A DNA stretch of 64,000 nt, taken from assembly GCA_040752195.1 (NCBI GenBank), contig JBFMFC010000010.1, forward strand, positions 24,909-88,908. Reading direction: 5' to 3'. The notes under the pieces are model-generated. The model worked only from the letters and a program-made list of their open reading frames with translations, had not been told where the DNA came from and did no database searches. The number at the start of each line of letters is the position of its first letter. The stretch's first letter is position 1. This document shows, piece by piece, positions 40,912 to 50,171 of this stretch. The stretch is from DSNY01 sp040752195. GTDB taxonomy: Bacteria; Pseudomonadota; Gammaproteobacteria; Burkholderiales; Burkholderiaceae_F. Made by a program: the position numbers and the translations under genes.

Positions 40912-42260
40912 GCTTTCTGACGACTGTCCTTGCCTTCCTGGTCACGCTCGGCGTGCTGATCGTGATCCACGAGTACGGGCACTACTGGGTCGCGCGCCGC
41001 TGCGGCGTCAAGGTGCTGCGCTTCTCGATCGGCTTCGGCCGGCCGCTGCTGCGGGCGGTGCGCGGGCCGGATCGCACCGAATGGGTGGTCGCGACGATCC
41101 CGCTCGGCGGCTATGTGCGCATGCTCGACGAGCGTGACGTCGACATCGGCCCGATCGCGCCTGCCGACCTGCCGCGCGCGTTCAATCGCCAGCCCGTCGC
41201 GAAGCGCATCGCGATCGTGCTGGCCGGCCCGCTCGCCAATCTGCTGCTCGCCGTCGGCGTTTACTGGGCGCTGAACGTCGTCGGCGTGATGGAGCCCAAG
41301 CCGGTGGTCGCCGCCCCCGCGCCGGACTCGCCCGCCGAACGCGCCGGCTTCGTGCGCGGCGATCTCGTGCTCGCGATCGACGGCGAACCCGTGCGCTCGT
41401 GGAACGAATTGAACTGGCTCGTGCTGCAGCGGGCGGTCGACCGCCGCGCGTTCGACGTTCAGGTGCAGGGCGTCAACGGCGTCACGCGCGAGCTTCGGCT
41501 CGACCTGTCGGGACTGACGCGACAGGACACCGAAGGCAACCCGATGCCGCACGTCGGGCTCGCGCCGTACGCCGGCCCGCCGCGCGTCGGTCGGATCGCC
41601 GAAGGCAGCGCGGCGCAGCGCGCGGGCTTGCAGCCCGGCGACCGCGTGCTCGAGATCGGGCGCCGGCCGGTCGCCTCTGCGCGCGAGCTGATCGACGCGA
41701 TCCGCCGTTCGCCCGGTGTCGAGCTCGAGCTGCTGATCGAGCGCGATGGGCGCACGCGCATCGTGACGGTGACACCGGCGCGCGTCGTCGACGACCGCGG
41801 CGAGACGGTAGGCCGAATCGGCGCCGAGGTCGGCGACCGTCCCGAGCTGATCAAGGTGCGGTACGGACCCGTCGAGAGCGTCGGGCTCGCGGTCGAACGA
41901 ACATGGGACACGGCGATCTTTTCGCTGCGCATGCTGGGCAAGATGATCACCGGCGAGGCGTCGTGGAAAAACCTGTCGGGGCCGGTGACGATCGCCGACT
42001 ACGCGGGCAAGACGGCGAGCATCGGCATCGTCGCGTATCTGAGCTTCCTCGCACTCGTATCGATCAGTCTCGGCGTGCTCAACCTGCTGCCCATTCCGAT
42101 GCTCGATGGAGGGCACTTGCTGTACTATCTCGTCGAAATTCTGAAGGGCAGCCCGCCGGCCGATTGGGTCGTCGAATGGGGGCAACGCGCCGGCATCGGC
42201 GTGCTGATCCTGCTGACGGCGCTGGCGCTGTACAACGACCTGACACGACTGCTCCTCTGA
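40908..42260 (+). CDS. rseP: Site-2 protease RseP
   Basis: 450 aa inner-membrane zinc metalloprotease. His21-Glu22-x2-His25 (HEYGH) in the first transmembrane helix, two PDZ domains (PAPDSPAERAGFVRGD and RIAEGSAAQRAGLQPGD), and the third zinc-ligand region NLLPIPMLDGGH near the C terminus. In the family it cleaves anti-sigma factors such as RseA. It is a candidate to process the ECF anti-sigma factor at 5.7-6.4 kb (inference). Confidence 0.95.
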   Translation: MSFLTTVLAFLVTLGVLIVIHEYGHYWVARRCGVKVLRFSIGFGRPLLRAVRGPDRTEWVVATIPLGGYVRMLDERDVDIGPIAPADLPRAFNRQPVAKRIAIVLAGPLANLLLAVGVYWALNVVGVMEPKPVVAAPAPDSPAERAGFVRGDLVLAIDGEPVRSWNELNWLVLQRAVDRRAFDVQVQGVNGVTRELRLDLSGLTRQDTEGNPMPHVGLAPYAGPPRVGRIAEGSAAQRAGLQPGDRVLEIGRRPVASARELIDAIRRSPGVELELLIERDGRTRIVTVTPARVVDDRGETVGRIGAEVGDRPELIKVRYGPVESVGLAVERTWDTAIFSLRMLGKMITGEASWKNLSGPVTIADYAGKTASIGIVAYLSFLALVSISLGVLNLLPIPMLDGGHLLYYLVEILKGSPPADWVVEWGQRAGIGVLILLTALALYNDLTRLLL

Positions 42261-42291
42261 CATCCCGCCGCCCCACCTTCCCGCACCTGAT

Positions 42292-44607
42292 TTGACCTTG
42301 AAGCACGCATTCCGTCGTCGATCGCGACGCGGCGTCGGGACGACGTTGCGCAGCTTGCCCGCTGCCGTTTTCTGCACCTTTGCCGCCGCTGCGCTCGCGC
42401 AGGAGTTCGTGGTCAAGGACATTCGCGTCGAAGGCATCCAGCGCACCGAGGCCGGAACGGTCTTCAGTTACCTGCCGGTGCGCGTTGGCGACCGCTTCGA
42501 TCCCGACAAAGGCGTGGCCGCCATCCGCGCGCTGTACGCGACCGGGCTCTTCAAGGACGTACGCCTCGAGGTCGACGGCGACGTGCTCGTCGTCGTCGTC
42601 GAGGAGCGGCCGGCGATCGCGTCGATCGAGTTCACCGGCATCAAGGAATTCGACAAGGACGCGGTGAAAAAGTCGCTGCGCGAGGTCGGGCTCGCGGAAG
42701 CGCGCGTGTTCGATCGCGCGCTGCTCGAGCGCGCCGAGCAGGAGCTGAAGCGCCAGTACCTCGGCCGCGGCCTGTACGCGGTGCAGGTGACGACGACCGT
42801 CACACCCGTCGAACGCAATCGCGTCAACATCGTCATGGCGGTCGACGAGGGCGAGGCGGCGCGCATCCGATCGATCCGCTTCACCGGCAACAAGGCATTC
42901 AGCGACCGGCAGCTGCTGCGCGAGATCGAGCTGTCCACCCCCGGCTGGTTCACCTGGTACACCAAGCGCGACCAGTACGCGCGGCAGAAACTGCAGGGCG
43001 ATCTCGAGACGCTGCGCAGTTTCTATCTGAACCGCGGCTACCTCGACTTCAACGTCGAGTCCACGCAGGTCTCGATCAGCCCCGACAAGCGTGACATCCA
43101 CATCACGATCAACCTGGTCGAAGGCGAGCGCTACACGATTTCGGAGGTCAAGCTCGCCGGCGAGCTGCTCGGGCTGGAAGACGAGCTGCGCGCACTGATC
43201 GACGTGAAGCCGGGCGAGACCTTCAACGCCGAGCGGCTCAACAACGTTTCCAAGCGGATCACAGACCGCTTCAGCCAGCTCGGTTACGCCTTCGCGTCGG
43301 CGAACCTGGTGCCCGAGCCCAATCGCGACAAGCGCGAGGTCGCCTTCACGATCTTCGTCGACCCGGGGCGTCGCGTGTACGTGCGGCGCGTCAACATCAC
43401 CGGCAATGCGCGCACGCGCGACGAGATCATCCGCCGCGAGATTCGCCAGTTCGAGAACGCGTGGTTCGATTCGGAGAAAGTCCGGCTGTCGCGGGATCGA
43501 ATCGACCGGCTCGGTTTCTTCGAAAAGGTCGAGGTCGAGACGCCTCCGGTTCCCGGTTCGCTCGACCAGATCGACGTGAACTTCAACATCAAGGAGCGGC
43601 CGACCGGAAACATTCAGGCGGGCGCCGGCTACTCGAGCACCGAAAAGCTCGTGTTGCAGGCCGCGTACACGCAGCAGAACGTGCTCGGGTCGGGCCATGC
43701 GATCTCGTTCGAAGTCAACACCAGCCGCGCGAACCGCACGCTCGCGCTCACGCACGTCGACCCGTACGTGACGATCGACGGAATCAGCCGTACGACCGAG
43801 ATCTTCGAACGCAAGTCCGACCTCGCGCGCCTGAACCTGGGCAGCGTGGACTTCACGCAGCGCGGCGGCGCGGTTCGCTTCGGGGTGCCGTTCACCGAGT
43901 TCGACACGGTGTTCTTCGGGCTGGGCTACGAAGGGACGCGGATCGGACTGACGCAGTTCAGCCCGCTCCGGTACATCGACTACGTCAACCGCTTCGGACA
44001 GGAGACGCAGGCGCTGATCGGTACCGTCGGCTGGGCGCGCGACAGCCGCGACAACATCCTGGTGCCCACGCGCGGGCGCTATCAGCGCGCCTTCCTCGAA
44101 GTCGGCACACCCGCCCTCGACCTGCAGTATTACCGGCTGACTTATCAGTACCAGCAGTTCATGCCGCTGACGTCGCGTTTCACGCTCGCGTTCAACGGCG
44201 AGGTCGGCATCGGCGGCGGCTACAGCGGCAAGGCCTATCCGCTGTTCAAGAACTTCTACGCCGGCGGCATCGGCAGCGTGCGCGGGTACGACGGCGGCTC
44301 GCTCGGTCCGCGCGACGCCGTCGGCGACCCGCTCGGCGGCACGCGCCGGGTCAACGGCTCGGTCGAAGCGCTGCTGCCGCTACCGGGCGCCGACCGGACG
44401 CTGCGCGCGCTCGCGTTCGTCGATGCCGGCCAGGTGTGGGGTGCGGATCAGCCGGTTCGATTCGGCGACCTGCGTTATTCGGCGGGCATCGGCATCGCGT
44501 GGATCTCGCCGATCGGTCCGCTGAAGTTGAGCTACGCGTACCCGCTGAAGAGCGAGCCGTTCGATCGGACGCAGCGTTTCCAGTTCCAGATCGGCACCGG
44601 CTTCTGA
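42292..44607 (+). CDS. bamA: Outer membrane protein assembly factor BamA
   Basis: 771 aa Omp85 protein. A signal peptide ends near ALA|QEF, five POTRA repeats follow, then a 16-stranded beta barrel ending in aromatic FQFQIGTGF. The L6 motif VRGYDGG is present. It inserts beta-barrel proteins into the outer membrane. The start is uncertain: TTG42292 or TTG42298 are both possible and no good ribosome binding site is seen; the signal peptide is unaffected. Confidence 0.95.
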   Translation: MTLKHAFRRRSRRGVGTTLRSLPAAVFCTFAAAALAQEFVVKDIRVEGIQRTEAGTVFSYLPVRVGDRFDPDKGVAAIRALYATGLFKDVRLEVDGDVLVVVVEERPAIASIEFTGIKEFDKDAVKKSLREVGLAEARVFDRALLERAEQELKRQYLGRGLYAVQVTTTVTPVERNRVNIVMAVDEGEAARIRSIRFTGNKAFSDRQLLREIELSTPGWFTWYTKRDQYARQKLQGDLETLRSFYLNRGYLDFNVESTQVSISPDKRDIHITINLVEGERYTISEVKLAGELLGLEDELRALIDVKPGETFNAERLNNVSKRITDRFSQLGYAFASANLVPEPNRDKREVAFTIFVDPGRRVYVRRVNITGNARTRDEIIRREIRQFENAWFDSEKVRLSRDRIDRLGFFEKVEVETPPVPGSLDQIDVNFNIKERPTGNIQAGAGYSSTEKLVLQAAYTQQNVLGSGHAISFEVNTSRANRTLALTHVDPYVTIDGISRTTEIFERKSDLARLNLGSVDFTQRGGAVRFGVPFTEFDTVFFGLGYEGTRIGLTQFSPLRYIDYVNRFGQETQALIGTVGWARDSRDNILVPTRGRYQRAFLEVGTPALDLQYYRLTYQYQQFMPLTSRFTLAFNGEVGIGGGYSGKAYPLFKNFYAGGIGSVRGYDGGSLGPRDAVGDPLGGTRRVNGSVEALLPLPGADRTLRALAFVDAGQVWGADQPVRFGDLRYSAGIGIAWISPIGPLKLSYAYPLKSEPFDRTQRFQFQIGTGF

Positions 44608-44676
44608 CGCTTCGCGCCGCAGGCAGCGCCGACCCCTATGGCAGAATACGCGACCCCAGTGAAGACGAGGCTCTCG

Positions 44677-45189
44677 ATGAAAGGCTGGCTGAAGCTCGCG
44701 TCGGCTTTTCTGCCCGCGGCGTTGGCGCTCGCGCCGTCCGCCATGCAGGCGCAGGAACTGAAGCTCGGCTACGTCAACTCGGAGCGCATCTTGCGCGATT
44801 CGACGCCCGCACGCGCTGCGGCGCAGAAGCTCGAGACCGAATTCGCCAAGCGCGATCGCGAGCTGCAGGACATGGGGCAGAAGCTGAAGGCGGCGGCGGA
44901 GCGCTTCGAGAAGGATGCGCCGGTGCTGGCCGAGGCCGAACGCGCCAAGCGGCAGCGCGAGCTGGCGGAAATGGACCGCGAGTTGCAACGCCGGCAACGC
45001 GAGTTTCGCGAAGATCTGAACCAGCGCCGCAACGAGGAGCTGCAGGCGCTTCTCGACCGCGCGCAGCGCATCGTGCGGCAGATCGCCGAGCAGGAGAAGT
45101 TCGATCTGATCGTGCAGGACGCCGTGTTTTTCAGCCCGCGCGTCGACATCACGGACAAGGTCCTGCGCGCGCTGAACAACGGCAAGTGA
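44677..45189 (+). CDS. skp: Periplasmic chaperone Skp/OmpH
   Basis: 170 aa. Signal peptide (MKGWLKLASAFLPAALALAP, cleavage near MQA|QE), then LKLGYVNSERIL and a long Arg/Glu-rich helical hairpin, as in Skp trimers. It carries unfolded outer-membrane proteins to BamA. ATG44677 gives a normal signal peptide with GAGG upstream; an ATG at 44638 would add a charged extension. Always found between bamA and lpxD. Confidence 0.93.
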   Translation: MKGWLKLASAFLPAALALAPSAMQAQELKLGYVNSERILRDSTPARAAAQKLETEFAKRDRELQDMGQKLKAAAERFEKDAPVLAEAERAKRQRELAEMDRELQRRQREFREDLNQRRNEELQALLDRAQRIVRQIAEQEKFDLIVQDAVFFSPRVDITDKVLRALNNGK

Positions 45190-45193
45190 GCCG

Positions 45194-46273
45194 ATGGCCG
45201 CGAACGGCCTGACGATCGCGCAGCTCGCTGCGGCGATCGAGCGAACCACCGCAGGCCGCCTCGCCGCCAAGATCAGCGGAGACTTCAATCGGCGTGTCGA
45301 CTCGGTCGCGCCGCTCGAAGCGGCGGGCGAAACGCAGCTCAGCTTCCTCGCCAACCCGCGCTATCGCGCCGCCGCGCTGGCCAGCCGCGCGGCAGCGATC
45401 GTGCTCGACGCCGCCAGCGCCGCGCAGATTTTCCCGGACGGGCGCGCCGATGGCAGCCTGATCGTCTGCGACGCGCCCTACGCATGGTTCGCGCTGGCCG
45501 CGCAGCAACTGGCGCCGGCACAGCCGTTCGAACCGCGGCGCGCGGACTCCGCACGCATCGCCGAGACCGCGGTCGTCGATGCAACGGCCCGCGTCGACGA
45601 ACTGGCGGTCATCGAGGCCGGCGCGCGCGTCGGCCCGCGTGCGTGGATCGGCGCAGGATCCTATGTCGGCGCGAACGCGGTCGTCGGCGAAGCCACGCGG
45701 CTTCATCCCGGCGCGCGGCTGCTGGCGGGTTGCACGATCGGCGCGCGCGGCATCGTGCACGCCGGCGCGGTGATCGGCGCCGACGGCTTCGGGTTCGCGC
45801 CGCTCGACGGTCGCTGGATCAAGATCCCGCAGACCGGCCGCGTGGCGATCGGCGACGATGTCGAGATCGGCGCGAACACGACGATCGACCGCGGCACGAT
45901 GGGCGACACCGTCGTCGAGGACGGCGTCAAGATGGACAACCAGGTCCAGGTCGGACACAACTGCCGGATCGGCGCGCACACGGTGATCGCCGGCTGCGTC
46001 GGCATCGCCGGCAGCGCCACGATCGGCCGCGGTTGCCAGCTTGGCGGCGCGGCGATGATTCTCGGCCATCTGTCGATCGCCGACGGCACGATCATCTCTT
46101 CCGGGACGCTCGTCTCGCGTACGATCGCCGAACCGGGCTTCTACACGGGCTTTTTCCCTCTGATGAGCAACCGCGACTGGGAACGCAACGCCGCCACGCT
46201 GCGGCGCCTCGACCAACTGCGCGAGCGCGTCCGCGCGCTGGAAGCGCGACTGCAAGGAAGCGACGACGCATGA
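45194..46273 (+). CDS. lpxD: UDP-3-O-(3-hydroxyacyl)glucosamine N-acyltransferase
   Basis: 359 aa left-handed beta-helix acyltransferase of lipid A synthesis. N-terminal uridine-binding domain, hexapeptide repeats (IGARGIVHAGAVIGADGFGF), catalytic histidine in DNQVQVGHNCRIG, and a C-terminal helix. It adds the N-linked hydroxyacyl chain. Four bases after skp; its stop overlaps fabZ. Confidence 0.96.
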   Translation: MAANGLTIAQLAAAIERTTAGRLAAKISGDFNRRVDSVAPLEAAGETQLSFLANPRYRAAALASRAAAIVLDAASAAQIFPDGRADGSLIVCDAPYAWFALAAQQLAPAQPFEPRRADSARIAETAVVDATARVDELAVIEAGARVGPRAWIGAGSYVGANAVVGEATRLHPGARLLAGCTIGARGIVHAGAVIGADGFGFAPLDGRWIKIPQTGRVAIGDDVEIGANTTIDRGTMGDTVVEDGVKMDNQVQVGHNCRIGAHTVIAGCVGIAGSATIGRGCQLGGAAMILGHLSIADGTIISSGTLVSRTIAEPGFYTGFFPLMSNRDWERNAATLRRLDQLRERVRALEARLQGSDDA

Positions 46274-46725
46274 TGGACATCCACGAGATCCTGCGCCACC
46301 TGCCGCACCGCTACCCGATCATCCTGGTCGACCGGATCCTCGAACTGGAGCCCGGCAAGCGCGTCGTCGCGATCAAGAACGTCAGCATCAACGAGCCGGT
46401 GTTCATGGGGCACTTCCCGCACTATCCGGTGATGCCCGGCGTGCTGATCGTCGAGGCGATGGCGCAGGCGGCGGCGGTGCTGTCGTTCGTCTCGATGGGC
46501 AAGAAACCCGACGAGGACTCCGTCTACTACTTCGCCGGCATCGACGGCGCGCGCTTCAAACGGCCGGTCGGTCCGGGCGATCAACTGCGCCTCGAGGTCG
46601 AGATCCTGCGCGAGATGCGCGGCGTCGTGAAGTTCGGCGGCACGGCGCTGGTCGACGGCCAGGTCGCGGCCGAGGCCGAGCTGCTCTGCACCTACCGCAA
46701 GATCGAGTCTGCCGGAGCGCGCTGA
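46270..46725 (+). CDS. fabZ: 3-hydroxyacyl-ACP dehydratase FabZ
   Basis: 151 aa hot-dog-fold dehydratase of fatty-acid elongation. Catalytic His48 in FMGHFPHYPVMPGV and Glu62 in VEAMAQ. Tandem ATGs at 46270 and 46273 allow either start. It competes with LpxA/LpxD for hydroxyacyl-ACP, which explains its place in the lpx operon. Stop and lpxA start overlap as TGATG. Confidence 0.96.
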   Translation: MMDIHEILRHLPHRYPIILVDRILELEPGKRVVAIKNVSINEPVFMGHFPHYPVMPGVLIVEAMAQAAAVLSFVSMGKKPDEDSVYYFAGIDGARFKRPVGPGDQLRLEVEILREMRGVVKFGGTALVDGQVAAEAELLCTYRKIESAGAR

Positions 46726-47513
46726 TGGCGCGGATCCACCCGACCGCCATCGTCGACCCGAAGGCGGAGCTGGCGGCCGACGTCGAAATCGGCCCGTTCG
46801 CGGTGATCGGGCCGAACGTGCAGATCGGCGCCGGCACGTCGATCGGCGCGCACGCCGTGATCGAAGGGCGAACGCGCATCGGCCGCGCCAACAGGATCTT
46901 TCCGTTCTGCGCGATCGGCGGCATTCCGCAAGACAAGAAGTACGCGGGCGAAGCCACTGCGCTCGAGATCGGCGACGGCAACACGATCCGCGAGTACTGC
47001 ACGCTGAACACCGGCACGGTTCAGGACGCGGGGGTGACGCGCGTCGGCTCGGACAACTGGATCATGGCCTACGTGCACGTCGCGCACGACTGCCGCATCG
47101 GCGATCACACGATCTTCGCCAACGGCGTGCAGCTTGCCGGGCACGTCCACGTCGGCGACTGGGCGATTCTGGGCGGACTGACCGGCGTGCACCAGTTCGT
47201 TCGCATCGGTGCGCACGCGATGACCGGCGCCGGCACCACGCTGCTGCAGGATCTGCCGCCGTTCGTGATCTGCAACGGCAACCCGGCAGCGGCGCACGGG
47301 ATCAACGTCGAGGGGCTGAAACGCCGCGGTTTCGATGCGGCGTCGATCGGCGCGCTGCGGCGCGCGTACAAGGCGATCTACAGGGAAGGGCGGACCGTCG
47401 CCGAGGCGTGCGCAGCGATCGACGCGATCGCGGCGGAAGCGCCCGGCGCGACCGCGCATCTGCAGGCGCTGCGCGCCTTCGTGCAGAGCTCCAGCCGCGG
47501 CATCGTCCGCTGA
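46725..47513 (+). CDS. lpxA: UDP-N-acetylglucosamine acyltransferase
   Basis: 262 aa, standard length. Left-handed beta helix (hexapeptide repeats from residue 8), catalytic His121 in VHVAHDCRIG, and the C-terminal helical domain GINVEGLKRRGF. First step of lipid A biosynthesis. Five bases separate its stop from lpxB. Confidence 0.96.
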   Translation: MARIHPTAIVDPKAELAADVEIGPFAVIGPNVQIGAGTSIGAHAVIEGRTRIGRANRIFPFCAIGGIPQDKKYAGEATALEIGDGNTIREYCTLNTGTVQDAGVTRVGSDNWIMAYVHVAHDCRIGDHTIFANGVQLAGHVHVGDWAILGGLTGVHQFVRIGAHAMTGAGTTLLQDLPPFVICNGNPAAAHGINVEGLKRRGFDAASIGALRRAYKAIYREGRTVAEACAAIDAIAAEAPGATAHLQALRAFVQSSSRGIVR

Positions 47514-47518
47514 CGGCG

Positions 47519-48661
47519 ATGGTCGACCGGCTGTTCGCCTTCGTGGCCGGCGAGGCGTCCGGAGATCTGCTGGCTGCGCCGGTGATCGGCGCGCTGCGTC
47601 GGCGCGATCCGCGGGCGCGTTGCGCCGGTGTGGCGGGCGACCGGATGATCGCGCAGGGATGCGAAGCCTGGTGGCACGTGCGCGCGCTGTCGGTGCGCGG
47701 CTACGCGGAGGTGATCGGCGAGCTGCCGCGCCTGCTCAGACTGCGGGCGCAGCTGCGCGAACGCGTGTTGAGCGGACAGGCGAGCGTGTTCGTCGGGGTC
47801 GACGCGCCCGACTTCAATCTGCGGCTCGAAACCCGCTTGCGCGCAGCCGGCGTGCCGACCGTTCACTACGTCAGCCCGTCGATCTGGGCGTGGCGGCGCG
47901 ATCGCATCGAAAAGATCCGCCGCGCCGCGGACCGGGTGCTGTTGGTCTTTCCCTTCGAGCAGGCGATCTACGACAGCGCGGGCATTGCGGCGACGTATGT
48001 CGGGCACCCGCTGGCGAGCGAGATTCCGCTCGCGCCGGATGCGCGCGCTGCGCGCGCGCGGCTCGGCGTCGACGGCGATCCGCTGATCGTCGCGCTGCCC
48101 GGCAGCCGGCGCGCCGAGGTCGAACACATCGCGCCGGCGCTGTTCGGTGCGTTCGTGCAGCTGGCGCGTCGCTATCCCGGCGCGCGGTTCGTCGTGCCGG
48201 CCGCCAGCGTCGAACTGCGCGACCGACTCGCCGCGCTGCTGGCGGCTGCGCCCGACGCAGCGCCGTACACGACGCTGGTCGACGGCCGTTCGCACGACTG
48301 CATCGAGGCCGCCGACGGCGCGCTCGTGGCGAGCGGAACCGCCACGCTCGAGGTCGCCCTGTACAAGAAGCCGATGGTGATCGTCTATCGGATGCCGCGG
48401 CTTTCGTGGTGGATCATGCGCCGCATGGGCTACCTGCCGTGGGTCGGACTGCCGAACATCCTCGCCAGCGAATCGCTGGTCCCCGAACTGCTGCAGGATG
48501 ACGCGACCGCGCAGGCGATCGCCGACGCGCTGATACGCCAGCTCGACGACCCGGCGCGATGCGAGCGGTTGCGTGAACGCTTTTCGGCGATGCACGAGAC
48601 CCTGCGTCGCGATACGCCCGCGCTTGCCGCGGACGCGATCCTGGCAACGGCAAAGCGATGA
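47519..48661 (+). CDS. lpxB: Lipid-A-disaccharide synthase
   Basis: 380 aa GT-B glycosyltransferase (family 19) joining two acylated glucosamines. VAGEASGDLLAAPVI at the N terminus, YVSPSIWAWRRDRIEKI, LPGSRRAEVE and ASGTATLEVAL are the family motifs. Stop overlaps the rnhB ATG. With lpxD and lpxA it covers the early lipid A steps; lpxC and lpxH are not here. Confidence 0.96.
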   Translation: MVDRLFAFVAGEASGDLLAAPVIGALRRRDPRARCAGVAGDRMIAQGCEAWWHVRALSVRGYAEVIGELPRLLRLRAQLRERVLSGQASVFVGVDAPDFNLRLETRLRAAGVPTVHYVSPSIWAWRRDRIEKIRRAADRVLLVFPFEQAIYDSAGIAATYVGHPLASEIPLAPDARAARARLGVDGDPLIVALPGSRRAEVEHIAPALFGAFVQLARRYPGARFVVPAASVELRDRLAALLAAAPDAAPYTTLVDGRSHDCIEAADGALVASGTATLEVALYKKPMVIVYRMPRLSWWIMRRMGYLPWVGLPNILASESLVPELLQDDATAQAIADALIRQLDDPARCERLRERFSAMHETLRRDTPALAADAILATAKR

Positions 48662-49299
48662 GACGGCGCGGCGCTGCGACCGCCGATCTCTTCGAGGCGC
48701 CCGCGCACGCGGCACGGCGAGCGCATCGGCAAGCCGTCTGCGGCGCCGACGAGGCGGGTCGCGGACCGCTCGCGGGACCCGTCGTCGCCGCGGCGGTGAT
48801 CCTCGACCCGCACGCGCACATCGACGGACTGCGCGATTCGAAGCGGCTCACCGCCGGGCAACGCGAGGCGCTCGCGCTGGCGATCCGCGCCCGTGCGCTC
48901 GCCTGCGCGATCGGTGTGGCCAGCGTCGAGGAAATCGATGCGCTGAACATCCTGCAGGCGAGCCTGCTCGCGATGCGGCGCGCGATCGAGGCGCTCGACC
49001 CGCCGGCGAGCTTCGCGCTCGTCGACGGCAATCGCGTACCGCGCTTGGCGATTCCGGCGCGCGCGATCGTCGGCGGAGACGCGACCGAACCGGCGATTTC
49101 GGCCGCGTCGATCCTCGCCAAAGTGCATCGCGACGGTCTGATGCGCGCGCTCGACGCGACCCATCCCGGCTATGGCTTCGCCCGGCACTTCGGCTATCCG
49201 ACGCCGGAACACCTGCGGCGCCTGCGCGAGCTCGGCCCGTGCGCCGCGCATCGGCGTTCGTTCGCGCCCGTGCGGGCGCTGCTGGCGCCGGCCGCATGA
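48658..49299 (+). CDS. rnhB: Ribonuclease HII
   Basis: 213 aa. Catalytic Asp31-Glu32 in GADEAGRGPLAGP, SKRLTAGQRE, and AASILAKVHRD are the RNase HII motifs. It removes ribonucleotides embedded in DNA. Overlaps both lpxB and the following methyltransferase by four bases. N terminus has about 25 residues before the core, slightly long. Confidence 0.95.
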   Translation: MRRRGAATADLFEAPAHAARRAHRQAVCGADEAGRGPLAGPVVAAAVILDPHAHIDGLRDSKRLTAGQREALALAIRARALACAIGVASVEEIDALNILQASLLAMRRAIEALDPPASFALVDGNRVPRLAIPARAIVGGDATEPAISAASILAKVHRDGLMRALDATHPGYGFARHFGYPTPEHLRRLRELGPCAAHRRSFAPVRALLAPAA

Positions 49300-50171
49300 A
49301 GAGCATCGCGTCCGAGGCGAATCCGCGCTACCGCGCCTGGCTGCGGCTCGCGGAGTCGTCGCGCCAGATCCGGCTCGCCGGTCGAACGCTCGCCGAAGGC
49401 GTGCACGTGATCGAGGCCGCCCACGCCGCGGCACACCCGATCGAGGCGCTGCTGGCGCGGCGCGGATCGCGGGGGCAGGCCGTCGAGCGGCTTGCGGCGC
49501 AGCTCGCGCATGACGGCGTCGCGTGCTACGAGCTCGCCGCCGCGCTGTTCGACCGGCTGTCGCCGGTCGAGCGCGGCGCCGGATTGATCGCGGTCATCGC
49601 CGCCGCGCACGCGCCCGAGCCGCGCGATATCGCCGCCGACGCGCTGTATCTGGACGGCGTACAGGATCCGGGTAACGTCGGCGCGCTGCTGCGCGTCGCA
49701 GCCGCCGCCGGCGTTCGGCACGTGCTCGCGGGCCCCGGCACGGCCGCGCTTTGGGCGCCGAAGGTCGTGCGAGCGGGGCAGGGCGCGCACTTCGCCCTCG
49801 CGTTGCACGAGATCGCCGATCCGGCGCATCTGAAACAGGCGCTGCACGGACCGTGGTTCGGCGCCGACGCGCACGCGGCGACGTCGCTGTGGGAGGTCGC
49901 GCTGCCCGCCGCACCGATCGGCTGGATCTTCGGGGCCGAGGGGCGGGGGCTGTCGGCGGGCGCGCGCGCCGTGTGCGACGCGTACGTGACCATCCCGATG
50001 GCGCCTGCGGTCGAATCGCTGAACGTCGTGTCGGCCGCCGCGGTCTGCCTGTTCGAGCGCCGGCGGCGGTTGCTGAGCGCCAACGCGGGGCGGGCGCACC
50101 CTCTTGGCGAGGACGGCGCGTTCGGCAAGAATGCGCCGTCGCAATCCGACGGAGGCGATGATGTGGGATGA
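49296..50171 (+). CDS. TrmH/SpoU-family RNA 2'-O-methyltransferase
   Basis: 291 aa SPOUT methyltransferase. N-terminal substrate-binding domain, then the three SpoU motifs: LDGVQDPGNVGALLRVAAAA, IFGAEGRGLS and IPMAPAVESLNVVSAAAV. The target (rRNA or tRNA position) cannot be read from sequence. About 30 residues after LFERRRR are low-complexity and overlap the start of cfa by 11-14 nt, so the last codons double as the next gene's ribosome binding site. Confidence 0.9.
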   Translation: MKSIASEANPRYRAWLRLAESSRQIRLAGRTLAEGVHVIEAAHAAAHPIEALLARRGSRGQAVERLAAQLAHDGVACYELAAALFDRLSPVERGAGLIAVIAAAHAPEPRDIAADALYLDGVQDPGNVGALLRVAAAAGVRHVLAGPGTAALWAPKVVRAGQGAHFALALHEIADPAHLKQALHGPWFGADAHAATSLWEVALPAAPIGWIFGAEGRGLSAGARAVCDAYVTIPMAPAVESLNVVSAAAVCLFERRRRLLSANAGRAHPLGEDGAFGKNAPSQSDGGDDVG